Positions 34,771 through 45,459 of a DNA stretch of 64,000 nucleotides are shown here, piece by piece. A program made the position numbers and the translations under genes. Numbering within the stretch: the first letter of the stretch is position 1; every line of letters starts with the position of its first letter. The stretch covers positions 124,001-188,000 of the forward strand of contig CAWEHU010000012.1 in assembly GCA_963808965.1 (NCBI GenBank), in the 5' to 3' direction. The stretch comes from CAWEHU01 sp963808965 (GTDB lineage: Bacteria; Pseudomonadota; Alphaproteobacteria; Acetobacterales; Acetobacteraceae). The notes beneath the pieces are model-generated. The model ran no database searches and was not told the DNA's origin. It saw only the letters and a program-made list of their open reading frames with translations.

Positions 34771-36299
34771 TTAGGCCGTTCGCGCGAGGAGGAGAGGGGG
34801 GATGCGGCGTGCCTCGTCGAGCGCCTCTTCCAGCCGTAGCCTGAGCCGCTTCGCAAATTGCGGATCGGAGTTAGGGAAATCGCGGCGGCAATGGGCACCG
34901 CGGGTTTCCGCCCGACGCAGTGCCGCGATCGTCATCATGAGGCCGATCGACGCGGGATCGGCGGATGGCCTGCCGGGCCTGGCGAGCGGAAGCAGCGCCG
35001 AGGCCGCCGAGGTCAGCGTTTCCCCGTCGCGCAGCACGCCCAGGGCGCGGGATAGAATAGGCCGGACCGGGGCAGGATCGGACATCGGCGGCAAAATCGC
35101 GTGCGAGGGCGTCCTGGATCGGCCCGCGGGTGTTCCGGCCACACTCTCGGCGACCCGGCTTGCGCAAACCGTCGCCTCGAGCAGCGAGTTGCTGGCAAGG
35201 CGATTCGCGCCGTGCAGACCGGTGGCGGCGGCTTCTCCGCAAGCCCACAAGCCCAGGACGCTGCTGCGCCCGGCTGCGTCCACAGCGATGCCGCCCATGT
35301 GATAATGCGCCGCCGGTCTGACCGGGATCGGCTGCGCGGCGGGATCGAGCCCGGCGGAGCGGCAGATCGCTGTGATGTGCGGGAAACGGCGCGCGAATCG
35401 CGGGCCGGGACGCGCTCGCGCGTCAAGGAACACGCGATGGCCTTGCCGCAGTTGCCCCCAGACCGCCCGTGCCACGACGTCGCGCGGCTCCAGTTCAGCC
35501 CGGCCAAGCCCAGCCATGAAGCGATTTCCGGTCTCGTCGATCAGCACGGCGCCCTCGCCGCGCACCGCCTCGCTGATCAGCGGCATGGGATACCGGCCGA
35601 TGTCGAGCGCGGTCGGATGGAACTGCACGAACTCGAGATCGGCCAACGCCGCCCCGGCGCGTGCGGCCAGGATCAGCCCTTGCCCGGTTGAGCCCGCCGG
35701 GTTGGTCGTGTGTTGGAATAACCCGCCGACCCCGCCGGTCGCGATCACCACGCGGTTGGTCGGCAGCAGCAACGTCCCGGAAGACGCGGCAGCCAGAACC
35801 CCCGCGACCGCGCCGTCCTGCAACAGCAGCCGGCGTGCCTCGACGCCTTCAAGCACCGTGATGCAGGGCGTGGCCCGTACCGCGACCACCAGCGCGCGCA
35901 TGATCTCCTGCCCGGTTCCGTCGCCCGCAGCGTGAACGATCCGCCGCCTGCAATGGGCTGCTTCGAGACCGAGACAGAGCGTTCCGCTCGCTCCCGCCCG
36001 GTCAAAGCGCACGCCGTACCGCGCGAGCAATTCGATCGCGACGGGCGCGGCGCGCACGACGCGTTCAGCCGCGCTCGGGTCACACAGCCCATCCCCGGCG
36101 GCAAGCGTGTCGGCGAGGTGAAGGTCGAGGGTGTCGTCCTCGCCGAGCGCTGCAGCGATGCCTCCTTGCGCCCACGCGCTCGATGCCTCCATCCCGAGAG
36201 GCGACTTGCTCAATAGCAGCGTCGGCTGCGGGGCCAACTGCAATGCCGTCAGGAGCCCCGCCAGGCCGCCTCCGATGATGATCGGCGCGCCCGGCGGGG

Positions 36300-36303
<4 letters not shown>
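34771..36303 (-). CDS. nadB: L-aspartate oxidase
   Basis: 510-residue flavoprotein oxidising L-aspartate to iminoaspartate. FAD motif [16 protein letters not shown] near the N-terminus; [17 protein letters not shown], the [14 protein letters not shown] segment ([15 protein letters not shown]) and [17 protein letters not shown] are standard. The GTG start overlaps the nadA stop (GTGA). The N-terminus is short, as expected for a cytoplasmic enzyme. It works with NadA and NadC in de novo NAD synthesis. Confidence 0.96.
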
Positions 36304-37280
<977 letters not shown>

Positions 37281-37346
37281 GAAGCCCCCTTATGCTCGTT
37301 TTGGGTATTAGAAGCGGCCAAAAAGAAGGGTCCGCCGCCCCATCTA

Positions 37347-37377
37347 TATGCTACGAACGAGCATAAGCCTTTGTCAA
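37347..37377 (-). promoter_or_regulatory. nadA promoter with putative NadQ operator
   Basis: On the minus strand TTGACA (37377-37372) overlaps the nadQ stop codon. It is followed at 18 bp by TAGCAT (37353-37348), a plausible sigma-70 pair. The spacer holds a near-perfect palindrome, TATGCTACGAACGAGCATA (37347-37365 on the plus strand). A further half site TTATGCTCGTT lies at 37290-37300 next to the nadA start and is an exact inverted copy of AACGAGCATAA. A repressor binding here would block the promoter directly. Confidence 0.65.
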
Positions 37378-38345
37378 GAGCGAGCGAGCGGCAGCTTCGT
37401 GCCGACCACGGCGCGCTGAAGCAGCACCGCGCGCCGGAAGCGGAACAGCTTCGCCGGACGCCCCCCGGTCTCGGTCGCGATGGCGCCGGTTTCCTCGACG
37501 AGTTCCTGCTGCTCGATAAGGCGGCGGAAGTTCTGCTTATGGAGCAAACGTCCGGCCAAAGCCTCCACGGCGCGCTGCAACTGAAACAGTGTGAAGCTTG
37601 GGGGCATCAGCTCGAAGACGACCGGGCGGTACTTGATCTTGGCCCGCAAGCGCGCGATTCCCGTCGCCAGAATGCGGCGATGGTCATGCAACATCGCCCG
37701 TCCGGGCAGGAGATCCGGCGGGGCAGGGCGTCCGCGCCACCTCTCCGGCACCAAGCCTGCCTCGTAAAGCAGTTCGTACCTCTGGACGACCAGTTCCTCG
37801 TTCCACGTCTGGTCCTCAAGGCCAAACGTCACGCTCACCCTTTGGCGGCGGGTCCGGCGTTCGGCCGCGTCCGATGCGGCTTTGGCCCACGCTCGCAGCC
37901 GTGGAGCAATTTGCTCGGCGATGATCGCCGGAGGGCGCGTTCGGTGATCCTCCCACGGAAAATAGCGGTACCAGCTTTGCCAACTTGCCTCGCGGTCGCC
38001 TGAGGCGGGCACCTCGCGCGTCAGGCCTAGATAGCTGACCGAAATCACGCGGCCGTCGTCCTCAGTCCGGTCGCGGTCCGCGAAGGTGTAAAGTTGCTCG
38101 ACATAGCCGAGAGGATGACGAGTTTGACGCTCCACCCAGGCGCGCAGCCCCGCCTGAAGCGATCGGTGGCCGGACTCGAACGGTCCGGAAGGGAGCGCGG
38201 CCGCCTCGTGCAGGGTGAGAATGCGCGGATCCTGATCCGTGACTGCCACAATGACCGCTATGAGGTCTGCAGTTATCGAGTGGACCGGCCCGGTGGTGAA
38301 CCCCCTTTCCGCTTCGATGACGCCCGTGTCCGGCTGCTGCCCCAA
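37374..38345 (-). CDS. nadQ: NadQ-type NAD biosynthesis regulator (Nudix domain plus winged helix)
   Basis: 323-residue protein of the COG4111/NadQ family: an N-terminal Nudix-like domain (TADLIAVIVAVTDQDPRILT ... LPSGPFESGHRSLQAGLRAW) without a convincing catalytic Nudix box. A C-terminal winged helix follows (FTLFQLQRAVEALAGRLLHK with NFRRLIEQQELVEETG). In alphaproteobacteria NadQ represses nadABC; here it lies directly upstream of nadA on the same strand. It also abuts the ppx stop. The assignment rests on architecture plus location; the operator nearby supports it. Confidence 0.85.
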   Translation of the reverse strand: MGQQPDTGVIEAERGFTTGPVHSITADLIAVIVAVTDQDPRILTLHEAAALPSGPFESGHRSLQAGLRAWVERQTRHPLGYVEQLYTFADRDRTEDDGRVISVSYLGLTREVPASGDREASWQSWYRYFPWEDHRTRPPAIIAEQIAPRLRAWAKAASDAAERRTRRQRVSVTFGLEDQTWNEELVVQRYELLYEAGLVPERWRGRPAPPDLLPGRAMLHDHRRILATGIARLRAKIKYRPVVFELMPPSFTLFQLQRAVEALAGRLLHKQNFRRLIEQQELVEETGAIATETGGRPAKLFRFRRAVLLQRAVVGTKLPLARS

Positions 38346-39884
38346 TCAGGCGACCTCGACGATCTCGGTGCGGCGAACCCCGATGGCTCCCGCCACGAGA
38401 TTGAGCCGGGCCCGTACCACCTCGCTGTCCGGCACGCGAGCCGCCTTGCCCACCTCCAGGCGAACGGCGTCTGCGGTGAGCCGCAGCCGGGCACTCGCCA
38501 GAATCTCCGTGACGCTCCCGGAAACCCGGTAGCCCAGCAGAAGAACGCGCCCGAGGATCAGGGCACGGCGGCGCAAGCTGGCAGGCAGCAAGGCGGTTGC
38601 CGAAGCAAGCGCCGGATCGTCCGGCGAGCCGGCGTAACGCGAATGCACCACGGCAGCGAGAAAAACACGCTCGGTGTGGTCGAGGCCGATAAACGGGAAC
38701 CGGACCAGCCGACGAAAGTTCTCCACCGCCTGGATGCCTGGATGGTCGCGCCAACCGATATCGGAGAGTGCGCAGGCGGCGACGCGCAGCCGGCGCTCCT
38801 CCGCAGACTCGCCCGGGAACAGATCGTCGGTCCAGCGCACCAGCGCAGGCGGGAACTCGGGGACCCGGGCATTCGGGAGGCCGAATACCTGCGCCCCTTC
38901 GACCAGCGGATCGCGTTGCTGTTCCTCGCTGGGGAGTTGCCCATAGAGCCAGCCTTCGCGCAGGCCGAATGCCGAAAACACGACACGTTCCGGTTCGAAG
39001 CGTTTCAGCACCCGATCCAGCACCAGCGCGGCCGCGGGCAGCGTGCCGACGCGGCGCGTCGGCACGCCAGGGAGCGCGGCCACCTTCGCCTCTGGAAGCC
39101 GCCAGATCATTTTCGCGAATGAACGCGCTTCGCGAGCCGGGATGGAATAGCCGTGCGCGACCGGCACCGCGGAGTCCGTCGAAGCCATGTGGACGCGCGC
39201 GAGCGCCCGCCAGCCACCCCCGACCGCATAGAATACCGAAGCGGCCCACCCCGGCGGCGCGTTCTCCTTGAGCAGCGAGTCGACCTGCCGCTTGGCGCCA
39301 TTGCCGCCTTGCGCCAGGAGCGCCTGAACCGGTAAGGCGCCGAGCGGCAGGCTGACCGAGCGCTGACCGACCCGGCCCTCGCGTATCTCGGCCATATCGA
39401 CGCTACCGCCGCCCATATCGCCGACCAGGCCCTCCGGCCGGTGGAACCCGGCGATGATCCCGAGCGATGCGTAGTGCGCCTCTTCCGCACCGCTCAGGAT
39501 GCGGACCTCCAGCCCCGCTTCCTCGGCAATGGCCGCAACCAGCCGGGCCCCGTTCGAGGCGCGACGGAGAGCCTCGGTCGCCAGAACATCGATCCGGCCG
39601 ACATTCATGGCCCCGGTGATGGCCCGGAATCGCCTTGTCGCTTCGACCGTCCGCCGGAAGCTCTCGGCCGAAAGCTCGCCGGTGCGATCCAGACCTTGCC
39701 CGAGATGACAAAGCGACTTTTCGTTGAAGCGGGGAAACGGCGCACGGCCGAGCCGGTCGTACACGACCAGCCGGACCGAGTTGGACCCGATATCGACGAC
39801 GGCGTATGGGGTCCGTTCGGCGCGCATCGCGCGCTGCGGGTCGAGTTCCAGCTTGGGCCGGAAGGAATGAGCCCCGTGCGCCAT
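38346..39884 (-). CDS. ppx: Exopolyphosphatase / guanosine pentaphosphate phosphatase
   Basis: 512-residue Ppx/GppA family enzyme hydrolysing polyphosphate or pppGpp. The actin-fold phosphate 1 motif is YAVVDIGSNSVRLVVYDR. Phosphate 2 is GLVGDMGGGSVDMAEI. A C-terminal HD-like helical domain follows, with FIGLDHTERVFLAAVVHSRY. Length fits the long alphaproteobacterial form. It is immediately followed by nadQ and preceded by a HIT gene six bases away. Confidence 0.93.
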   Translation of the reverse strand: MAHGAHSFRPKLELDPQRAMRAERTPYAVVDIGSNSVRLVVYDRLGRAPFPRFNEKSLCHLGQGLDRTGELSAESFRRTVEATRRFRAITGAMNVGRIDVLATEALRRASNGARLVAAIAEEAGLEVRILSGAEEAHYASLGIIAGFHRPEGLVGDMGGGSVDMAEIREGRVGQRSVSLPLGALPVQALLAQGGNGAKRQVDSLLKENAPPGWAASVFYAVGGGWRALARVHMASTDSAVPVAHGYSIPAREARSFAKMIWRLPEAKVAALPGVPTRRVGTLPAAALVLDRVLKRFEPERVVFSAFGLREGWLYGQLPSEEQQRDPLVEGAQVFGLPNARVPEFPPALVRWTDDLFPGESAEERRLRVAACALSDIGWRDHPGIQAVENFRRLVRFPFIGLDHTERVFLAAVVHSRYAGSPDDPALASATALLPASLRRRALILGRVLLLGYRVSGSVTEILASARLRLTADAVRLEVGKAARVPDSEVVRARLNLVAGAIGVRRTEIVEVA

Positions 39885-39890
39885 GCGCCG

Positions 39891-40271
39891 TCACACCTTC
39901 TCGATCATGCGCCCCAGTGGCCTTCCCGCGAAAAGATGGACGTGGAAGTGGGCCACCTCTTGCCCGGCGTGCTCGCCCGTATTGGCCAACACTCGGTAGC
40001 CCGACGCCTCGGCTCCCACCATTTTCGCCACGTGCCCGACGGCGCGGATGAAGCCGGCTATCTCCGCGTCGCTCGCGGTTTGACTGAAATCGGCGAAGGA
40101 GCAGTACGGGCCCGTTGGAATCACGAGCACGTGGGTCGGCGTCTTCGGGGCGATGTCGTGAAAGGCGAGCGCCCACTCGTCCTCATAGATTTTTTTGCTC
40201 GGGATCTCCCCGCGCAGGATGCGCGCAAACACATTCTGGTCGTCATAGGGTGGCAGCCCGGTGATGGACAT
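39891..40271 (-). CDS. HIT family purine-nucleotide hydrolase
   Basis: 126-residue histidine triad protein of the HinT type. It starts DQNVFARILRGEIPSKKIYE, which is typical, and ends with the catalytic triad HFHVHLFAGRPLG. It hydrolyses nucleoside phosphoramidates such as AMP-lysine. It ends six bases before ppx and lies downstream of hisF-hisE, a neighbourhood often seen for HIT proteins with histidine genes in alphaproteobacteria. Confidence 0.93.
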   Translation of the reverse strand: MSITGLPPYDDQNVFARILRGEIPSKKIYEDEWALAFHDIAPKTPTHVLVIPTGPYCSFADFSQTASDAEIAGFIRAVGHVAKMVGAEASGYRVLANTGEHAGQEVAHFHVHLFAGRPLGRMIEKV

Positions 40272-40329
40272 CGGCCTCTCCGGTACGGACGGCGCGCGGT
40301 CTGAAGGAGCCGGCGCGTGGAAGGTGGCG

Positions 40330-40848
40330 TCAGGGGATCTTCGTGGTATTCAGGCCGAAGGCAAGCGGCAGCTTTCTGGCGCGCGACGCTTTTTCGGCGA
40401 TGCCGCTGACGCCCTCCCGCCTCTTGAGTTCGTTCCAGACCTCGTCGGGCCGAATGCCGGCGTCCACCCAAAGGACGATCAGGTGATAGAGCACGTCCGC
40501 GCTTTCCCCGATCACCGTCTCCCGCCGCCGGGCTACCGCCTCGATGAGGCACTCGACTGCTTCCTCGCCGAATTTCTGCGCGACCTTCTCGGTCCCGCGT
40601 GAGAGCAGCCGGGCGGAGTGACTGACCGCGGGATCGGCATCTCGGCGGCTCATGACCACCGACCACAAACGATCCAGCACCGTGGCGGCTGGGCTGAGTG
40701 CGAGCGGAGGCGCGGGGATCGGGACGGCCTGGTCCGCAAGCTCGTTTGGGGCGCCCTTCTTCTTGGCTGGCCTCGGCCCGGCATCGGGAGCTTTCGCCTT
40801 TTGGGCCTTGGCCTTCTGCGGCCGCTTCTTCTTGGCGGACTTCGCCAT
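40330..40848 (-). CDS. hisE: Phosphoribosyl-ATP pyrophosphohydrolase with Lys/Ala-rich N-terminal extension
   Basis: 172 residues from the ATG at 40848. The last 110 residues are HisE, the second step of histidine synthesis: [27 protein letters not shown] and [18 protein letters not shown] carry the metal-binding Glu/Asp residues. The first 60 residues are an added basic tail ([20 protein letters not shown]). HisE is normally about 100-110 residues, so this extension is unusual. The start has poor ribosome-binding context, and an internal start nearer the domain is possible. It follows hisF by 17 bp. Confidence 0.88.
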   Translation of the reverse strand: MAKSAKKKRPQKAKAQKAKAPDAGPRPAKKKGAPNELADQAVPIPAPPLALSPAATVLDRLWSVVMSRRDADPAVSHSARLLSRGTEKVAQKFGEEAVECLIEAVARRRETVIGESADVLYHLIVLWVDAGIRPDEVWNELKRREGVSGIAEKASRARKLPLAFGLNTTKIP

Positions 40849-40865
40849 TCTATACCCGCCGCATT

Positions 40866-41636
40866 TCAGGCAACCGGCCGCATGAGGCGCACCGGCAGCC
40901 CGGCGCACGCGAGGGCATCCTTCACCTCCGCGATCGTGAACGTGCCGAAATGGAACACGCTGGCGGCCAGCAGTCCTGTCGCGCCCGCTCGGGCTCCTTC
41001 GACGAAATCCCGGAGCGCGCCGACACCTCCCGACGCGATCACCGGGACTCGCACCGCTGCGCAGACCGCGCGCAGGAGGCCAAGGTCGAAGCCCTGTCCG
41101 GTTCCGTCGCGGTCCATGCTCGTCAGCAAAATCTCGCCCGCTCCCAGTGCGGCAACGCGCCGACTCCATTCCACCGCATCGATCCCGGTGCCTTTCCGGC
41201 CGCCATGCGTGAACACTTCCCAATGTCCCTCAGCCGTCTGCTTCGCATCCACCGCGACGACCACGCACTGGCTCCCGAATTTCTCGGCCGCTTCCCGCAC
41301 CAACTCCGGCCGTGCCACGGCGGCCGAGTTGATACTGCACTTGTCGGCGCCTGCGAGGAGAAGCCGGCGCATGTCCGCGGTGCTGCGGATGCCGCCACCC
41401 ACTGTAAGCGGCAGAAACACCCGCGCGGCGGTTCGCGAAACCACATCCAGGATGGTGTCGCGGTTTTCATGGCTGGCCGTGATATCGAGGAAACACAGCT
41501 CGTCCGCGCCGGCCGCATCATAAATGCGCGCCTGCTCGACCGGATCGCCCGCATCGCGAAGGGCGACGAAGTTGACGCCCTTGACCACGCGCCCATCTTT
41601 TACATCGAGACAGGGGATGACCCGCAGCTTGAGCAC
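40866..41636 (-). CDS. hisF: Imidazole glycerol phosphate synthase cyclase subunit
   Basis: 256-residue TIM barrel that closes the imidazole ring with HisH. Catalytic Asp11 is in [18 protein letters not shown] and the second Asp in [10 protein letters not shown]. Phosphate-binding segments LTVGGGIRS and [13 protein letters not shown] are present. GTG start at 41636. It is followed by hisE. hisH and hisA are not in the window, so the his genes are probably split. Confidence 0.96.
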   Translation of the reverse strand: MLKLRVIPCLDVKDGRVVKGVNFVALRDAGDPVEQARIYDAAGADELCFLDITASHENRDTILDVVSRTAARVFLPLTVGGGIRSTADMRRLLLAGADKCSINSAAVARPELVREAAEKFGSQCVVVAVDAKQTAEGHWEVFTHGGRKGTGIDAVEWSRRVAALGAGEILLTSMDRDGTGQGFDLGLLRAVCAAVRVPVIASGGVGALRDFVEGARAGATGLLAASVFHFGTFTIAEVKDALACAGLPVRLMRPVA

Positions 41637-41879
41637 TCGCCGGCAACCTCCGCTCCGACCCCAAGCTCCGCGACTTCTCGGGGAAGGATGGATCTAGGCC
41701 GCGATCTGTTGCGCCTCAAGGCCCCCCTCGGAAGTGCGTGAAGGCGGGCCGCTTCGTTTCGAATCCTTCAATGGCTATCCTGGCGGATCGATCTGATACA
41801 GGAATGATTGGCGATCGAGCGGGCGGGCTGACACGGCCGGCTTCCCCGCCTATCTTCCGGGAAAACCATGGAGGATCCC

Positions 41880-43358
41880 ATGCTCAACCCGGCATCGGCG
41901 CTGCCTTTGAAAGACCCGACCCTGCTAAGGCAGGCCAACTGCATCGACGGCAAATGGGTGGAGGCGGACAGCGGCAGGACGCTGCTGGTGAACAATCCGG
42001 CTACCGGGGAGCGCGTCGGCGAGGTGCCGGCGATGGGCGCGGCCGAGACCCGTCGCGCGATCGAGGCAGCCGACCGCGCTCTTCATGCCTGGCGCGGGAT
42101 GCTGGCGAAGGAGCGTGCCGCGATCCTGCGCAAGCTCAATGATCTCATGCTGGCCAATAGCGACGATCTGGCCGTGATCATGACCGCCGAGCAGGGCAAG
42201 CCGCTCGCCGAGAGCCGGGGCGAGATCGTCTACGCCGCAAGCTTCATCGAGTGGTTCGCTGAGGAAGGCAAGCGCGTGTACGGCGACACGATCCCGCAGA
42301 ACGCCAAAGGCAGGCGCATCCTGGTCATCAAGCAGCCCGTCGGGGTGTTCGCCGCGATCACGCCCTGGAACTTTCCGGCCGCCATGATCACCCGCAAGGC
42401 GGGTCCCGGCTGGGCGGCCGGCTGCACCGGCGTGATCCGTCCGGCGAGCCAGACCCCATTTTCGGCGCTCGCCTTGGCGGTCCTCGCCGAGCGCGCCGGG
42501 ATGCCGCCGGGCGTGTGCAACGTCATCACCGGTCCTGCGTCCGAGACCGGCAAGGAACTCACATCCAATCCGCTCGTGCGCAAGCTCACCTTCACCGGCA
42601 GCACCGAAGTCGGCGCCAAGCTGCTCGCCGAATGCGCGCCCACGGTAAAAAAGACCAGCATGGAGTTAGGCGGCAACGCGCCATTCATAGTGTTCGACGA
42701 CGCCGATCTGGACGCGGCGGTGCAGGGCGCGATGGCCAGCAAATACCGCAACACCGGCCAAACTTGTGTCTGCGCCAACCGGATTCTCGTGCAAGACGGC
42801 GTGTATGATGCCTTCACCGCGAAGCTGAGGGAGGCGGTGGAGAAGATGAAGGTCGGCAACGGCATGGAGGAGGGTGTCACTCAGGGGCCGCTGATCAACG
42901 CGGACGCCGTGAAGAAGGTGGAGGCGCATATCGGGGACGCGGTGGAAAAGGGCGCAAAGATCGTCACGGGCGGCAAGCGGCATGAACTGGGCGGCAATTT
43001 CTTTCAGCCGACCATTCTCACCAATGTGACCAAGGACGCTCTGCTGTTCCGCGAAGAGACATTCGGTCCGCTCGCGCCCCTGTTCCGCTTCAAGACCGAG
43101 GACGAGGCGCTACGGCTCGCCAACGACACCGAGTTCGGCCTCTGCGCCTATTTCTACGCCCGCGATGTGGGGCGCATATTCCGGGTCGCCGAGGCGCTGG
43201 AGACGGGCATCGTCGGGATCAATGAAGGGATCATCTCGACCGAGGTGGCGCCGTTCGGCGGCATGAAAGCGTCCGGTCTCGGGCGTGAAGGCTCCAAATA
43301 CGGGATCGAGGAGTATCTCGAGATCAAGTACCTGGCCCTCGGCGGCATCGGCACCTGA
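41880..43358 (+). CDS. gabD: Succinate-semialdehyde dehydrogenase, NADP type
   Basis: 492-residue aldehyde dehydrogenase from the ATG at 41880, preceded by GGAGG; an upstream ATG at 41868 has no such site. NAD(P) region TPWNFPAAMITRK; catalytic Glu in SMELGGNAPFIVFDDAD; catalytic Cys in YRNTGQTCVCANR, with the second cysteine typical of GabD. The C-terminal motif GGMKASGLGREGSKYGIEEY is standard. It feeds 4-aminobutyrate or 4-hydroxybutyrate carbon into succinate. No gabT is adjacent; glutathione reductase follows by 14 bp. Confidence 0.93.
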   Translation: MLNPASALPLKDPTLLRQANCIDGKWVEADSGRTLLVNNPATGERVGEVPAMGAAETRRAIEAADRALHAWRGMLAKERAAILRKLNDLMLANSDDLAVIMTAEQGKPLAESRGEIVYAASFIEWFAEEGKRVYGDTIPQNAKGRRILVIKQPVGVFAAITPWNFPAAMITRKAGPGWAAGCTGVIRPASQTPFSALALAVLAERAGMPPGVCNVITGPASETGKELTSNPLVRKLTFTGSTEVGAKLLAECAPTVKKTSMELGGNAPFIVFDDADLDAAVQGAMASKYRNTGQTCVCANRILVQDGVYDAFTAKLREAVEKMKVGNGMEEGVTQGPLINADAVKKVEAHIGDAVEKGAKIVTGGKRHELGGNFFQPTILTNVTKDALLFREETFGPLAPLFRFKTEDEALRLANDTEFGLCAYFYARDVGRIFRVAEALETGIVGINEGIISTEVAPFGGMKASGLGREGSKYGIEEYLEIKYLALGGIGT

Positions 43359-43372
43359 GCGCCGCTGCCGGA

Positions 43373-44746
43373 ATGGCCTACGATTTCGACCTGTTCGTGA
43401 TAGGCGGTGGTTCCGGGGGCGTGCGGTGCGCTCGGATCGCTGCCGGGCACGGCGCTCGGGTGGCGATCGCCGAGCAACGATTCTGGGGCGGCACCTGCGT
43501 CAATGTCGGGTGCGTACCGAAGAAGCTGCTCGTGCAGGCCGGCGAGTACGGTGCCTGGGCGGAGGACGCCGCCGGGTTCGGTTGGGACATCCGCAAAGGA
43601 CCGCACGACTGGGCGAAGCTTATTGCCACCAAGGATCGCGAGATCGAGCGGCTCAATGGCATTTACCGCCGGCTGCTCGTTACCGCCGGCGCGACCGTGC
43701 TCGAGGCCCGCGCCGTGTTCCTCGATCCTAACACGCTCGATGTCGGGGGCCGGCGCGTCTCGGCCGAGCGTATCGTCGTCGCGACGGGCGGCCATCCCGT
43801 CCGGCCAGGCATTCCGGGCGATGAACTCGGCATCGTGTCGGACGACGCTTTCTTCCTCCCCGCTATGCCGAAGCGCGTCATCTTGGTCGGCGGCGGCTAC
43901 ATCGCGGTGGAGTTCGCCGGCATCTTCGCGGCCCTCGGTGCAAAGGTCGAACTGGTCTATCGCCAACCTTTGCCGTTGCGCGGCTTCGACGAGGATTTGC
44001 GCGAGCAGCTGGCGGAGGCGCTCAAGCTCGCGGGCATCGGGCTGCATCCCGGGTGCAGCCCGCGCAAGCTCGAAGCGAATGGCGAAGCGCGCCGGCTGAC
44101 CCTCGCGGATGGCCATTGCATGGATGCCGACCTGGTGTTCTTCGCCACCGGAAGGAAGGCTGCGACTGAAGGGCTCGGGCTGGAGAAGGCCGGGGTGACG
44201 ACCAAGCCGATGGGTGCGATCGCGGTGGACGACCAGCTCCGCACCAGCGAGCCGCATATTTACGCGATTGGCGATGTCACGGACCGGCTCAACCTCACAC
44301 CGGTCGCCACGGCGGAGGGCCATGCGCTCGCGGACACGCTCTTTGGCGGTCGCGAGCGGCGGATCTCGCTCGATAACGTGCCGACCGCCGTGTTCTCGAC
44401 GCCGCCGCTCGCGAGCGTGGGCTTGAGCGAGGAGAAGGCGGCCCTGAGGGGGCCGGTCGAGGTGTACGACACGCACTTCACGCCGCTTCGGCATGCGCTC
44501 ACCGGCCGGCGCCGGCGGGTGTATATGAAGTTGGTCGTGGATCACTCGACGCAGGTGGTCCTGGGGGCTCACATGCTCGGCGAGGACGCCCCGGAGATCA
44601 TGCAGGGGATCGGCATTGCGATTACCTGCGGGGCGACGAAGGCCGATTTCGACCGCACGATCGGCATCCACCCCACGGCGGCCGAGGAGTTCGTGACCCT
44701 GAGGACCCGCACCCGCGTTTCCGGAATTGCAAAGGCGGCTGAATGA
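43373..44746 (+). CDS. gor: Glutathione-disulfide reductase
   Basis: 457-residue FAD/NADPH disulfide reductase. FAD motif FVIGGGSGGVRCARIA; redox-active cysteines in GGTCVNVGCVPKKLL; NAD(P) fold LVGGGYIAVEFAGIFAALGA; C-terminal catalytic His in IGIHPTAAEEFVTLRT. GCVPKK marks the glutathione reductase branch rather than lipoamide dehydrogenase. It lies just after gabD and 50 bp before msrA, so part of an oxidative-stress grouping. Confidence 0.94.
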   Translation: MAYDFDLFVIGGGSGGVRCARIAAGHGARVAIAEQRFWGGTCVNVGCVPKKLLVQAGEYGAWAEDAAGFGWDIRKGPHDWAKLIATKDREIERLNGIYRRLLVTAGATVLEARAVFLDPNTLDVGGRRVSAERIVVATGGHPVRPGIPGDELGIVSDDAFFLPAMPKRVILVGGGYIAVEFAGIFAALGAKVELVYRQPLPLRGFDEDLREQLAEALKLAGIGLHPGCSPRKLEANGEARRLTLADGHCMDADLVFFATGRKAATEGLGLEKAGVTTKPMGAIAVDDQLRTSEPHIYAIGDVTDRLNLTPVATAEGHALADTLFGGRERRISLDNVPTAVFSTPPLASVGLSEEKAALRGPVEVYDTHFTPLRHALTGRRRRVYMKLVVDHSTQVVLGAHMLGEDAPEIMQGIGIAITCGATKADFDRTIGIHPTAAEEFVTLRTRTRVSGIAKAAE

Positions 44747-44796
44747 ACGCCCTACTCCGGCAATGATGTAGACTGTTTCCCTTTTGGAGAACGCCA

Positions 44797-45450
44797 GTGA
44801 GCTTCATGCGCCGTCTGTTCCTCGCGCAGCTTTCGCTCATGCTGGCACTCGCCATTTCCGTCCCCGCCAGAACGCAAGCACTCGTGCCTTCGCCTGCGCC
44901 GCCCTTGAAGACGGCAGCCTTTGCCGGCGGCTGCTTCTGGTGCATGGTTCATCCGTTCGACAGCCTAGCGGGCGTAACCTCGGTGCTTTCCGGCTACACG
45001 GGCGGCACGGTGCAGCAGCCGACTTACGAGCAGGTATCGGCTGGCGGTACGGGCCACCGAGAATCAGTGCTCGTCACCTACGATCCAAACAAGATTTCCT
45101 ACCAACGCTTGCTGGATGTCTTCTGGCGTAACGTCGACCCGCTCGACGCCTCCGGCCAGTTCTGCGACCACGGCATGCAGTACACCACAGCGATCTTCGT
45201 TGCCGACGAGGAGCAGCGGCGATTGGCCGAGCAATCGAAACAGGCAGTCGAGGAAAAGCTGGGCCGCAAGGTCGTTACCGCGATCCTTCCGGCCGGGGCG
45301 TTCTGGCGCGCCGAGGAGTACCATCAGGATTACTACAAGAAGAACCCGTTGCGTTATCGGTTCTATCGGTACACATGCGGGCGGGATGCTCGGCTGGATG
45401 CGGTCTGGGGCAAGGAAGCCCGAGGCGGCGCTCCAGCCGAGAGCCACTGA
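44797..45450 (+). CDS. msrA: Peptide methionine-S-sulfoxide reductase, exported
   Basis: 217-residue MsrA with an N-terminal signal peptide (FMRRLFLAQLSLMLALAISV), so it should act in the periplasm. Catalytic motif GGCFWCMVHPFD; then GYTGGTVQQPTYEQVSAGGTGH and YHQDYYKKNP are standard. The start is a GTG at 44797 or an ATG at 44806. It follows gor. It repairs oxidised methionine, S-epimer. Confidence 0.94.
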   Translation: MSFMRRLFLAQLSLMLALAISVPARTQALVPSPAPPLKTAAFAGGCFWCMVHPFDSLAGVTSVLSGYTGGTVQQPTYEQVSAGGTGHRESVLVTYDPNKISYQRLLDVFWRNVDPLDASGQFCDHGMQYTTAIFVADEEQRRLAEQSKQAVEEKLGRKVVTAILPAGAFWRAEEYHQDYYKKNPLRYRFYRYTCGRDARLDAVWGKEARGGAPAESH

Positions 45451-45459
45451 TTGACGGTG

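Noticed and set aside
43154..44671. 505-codon open frame antisense to glutathione reductase
   Set aside because: Same reason: antisense shadow of a well-supported gene.
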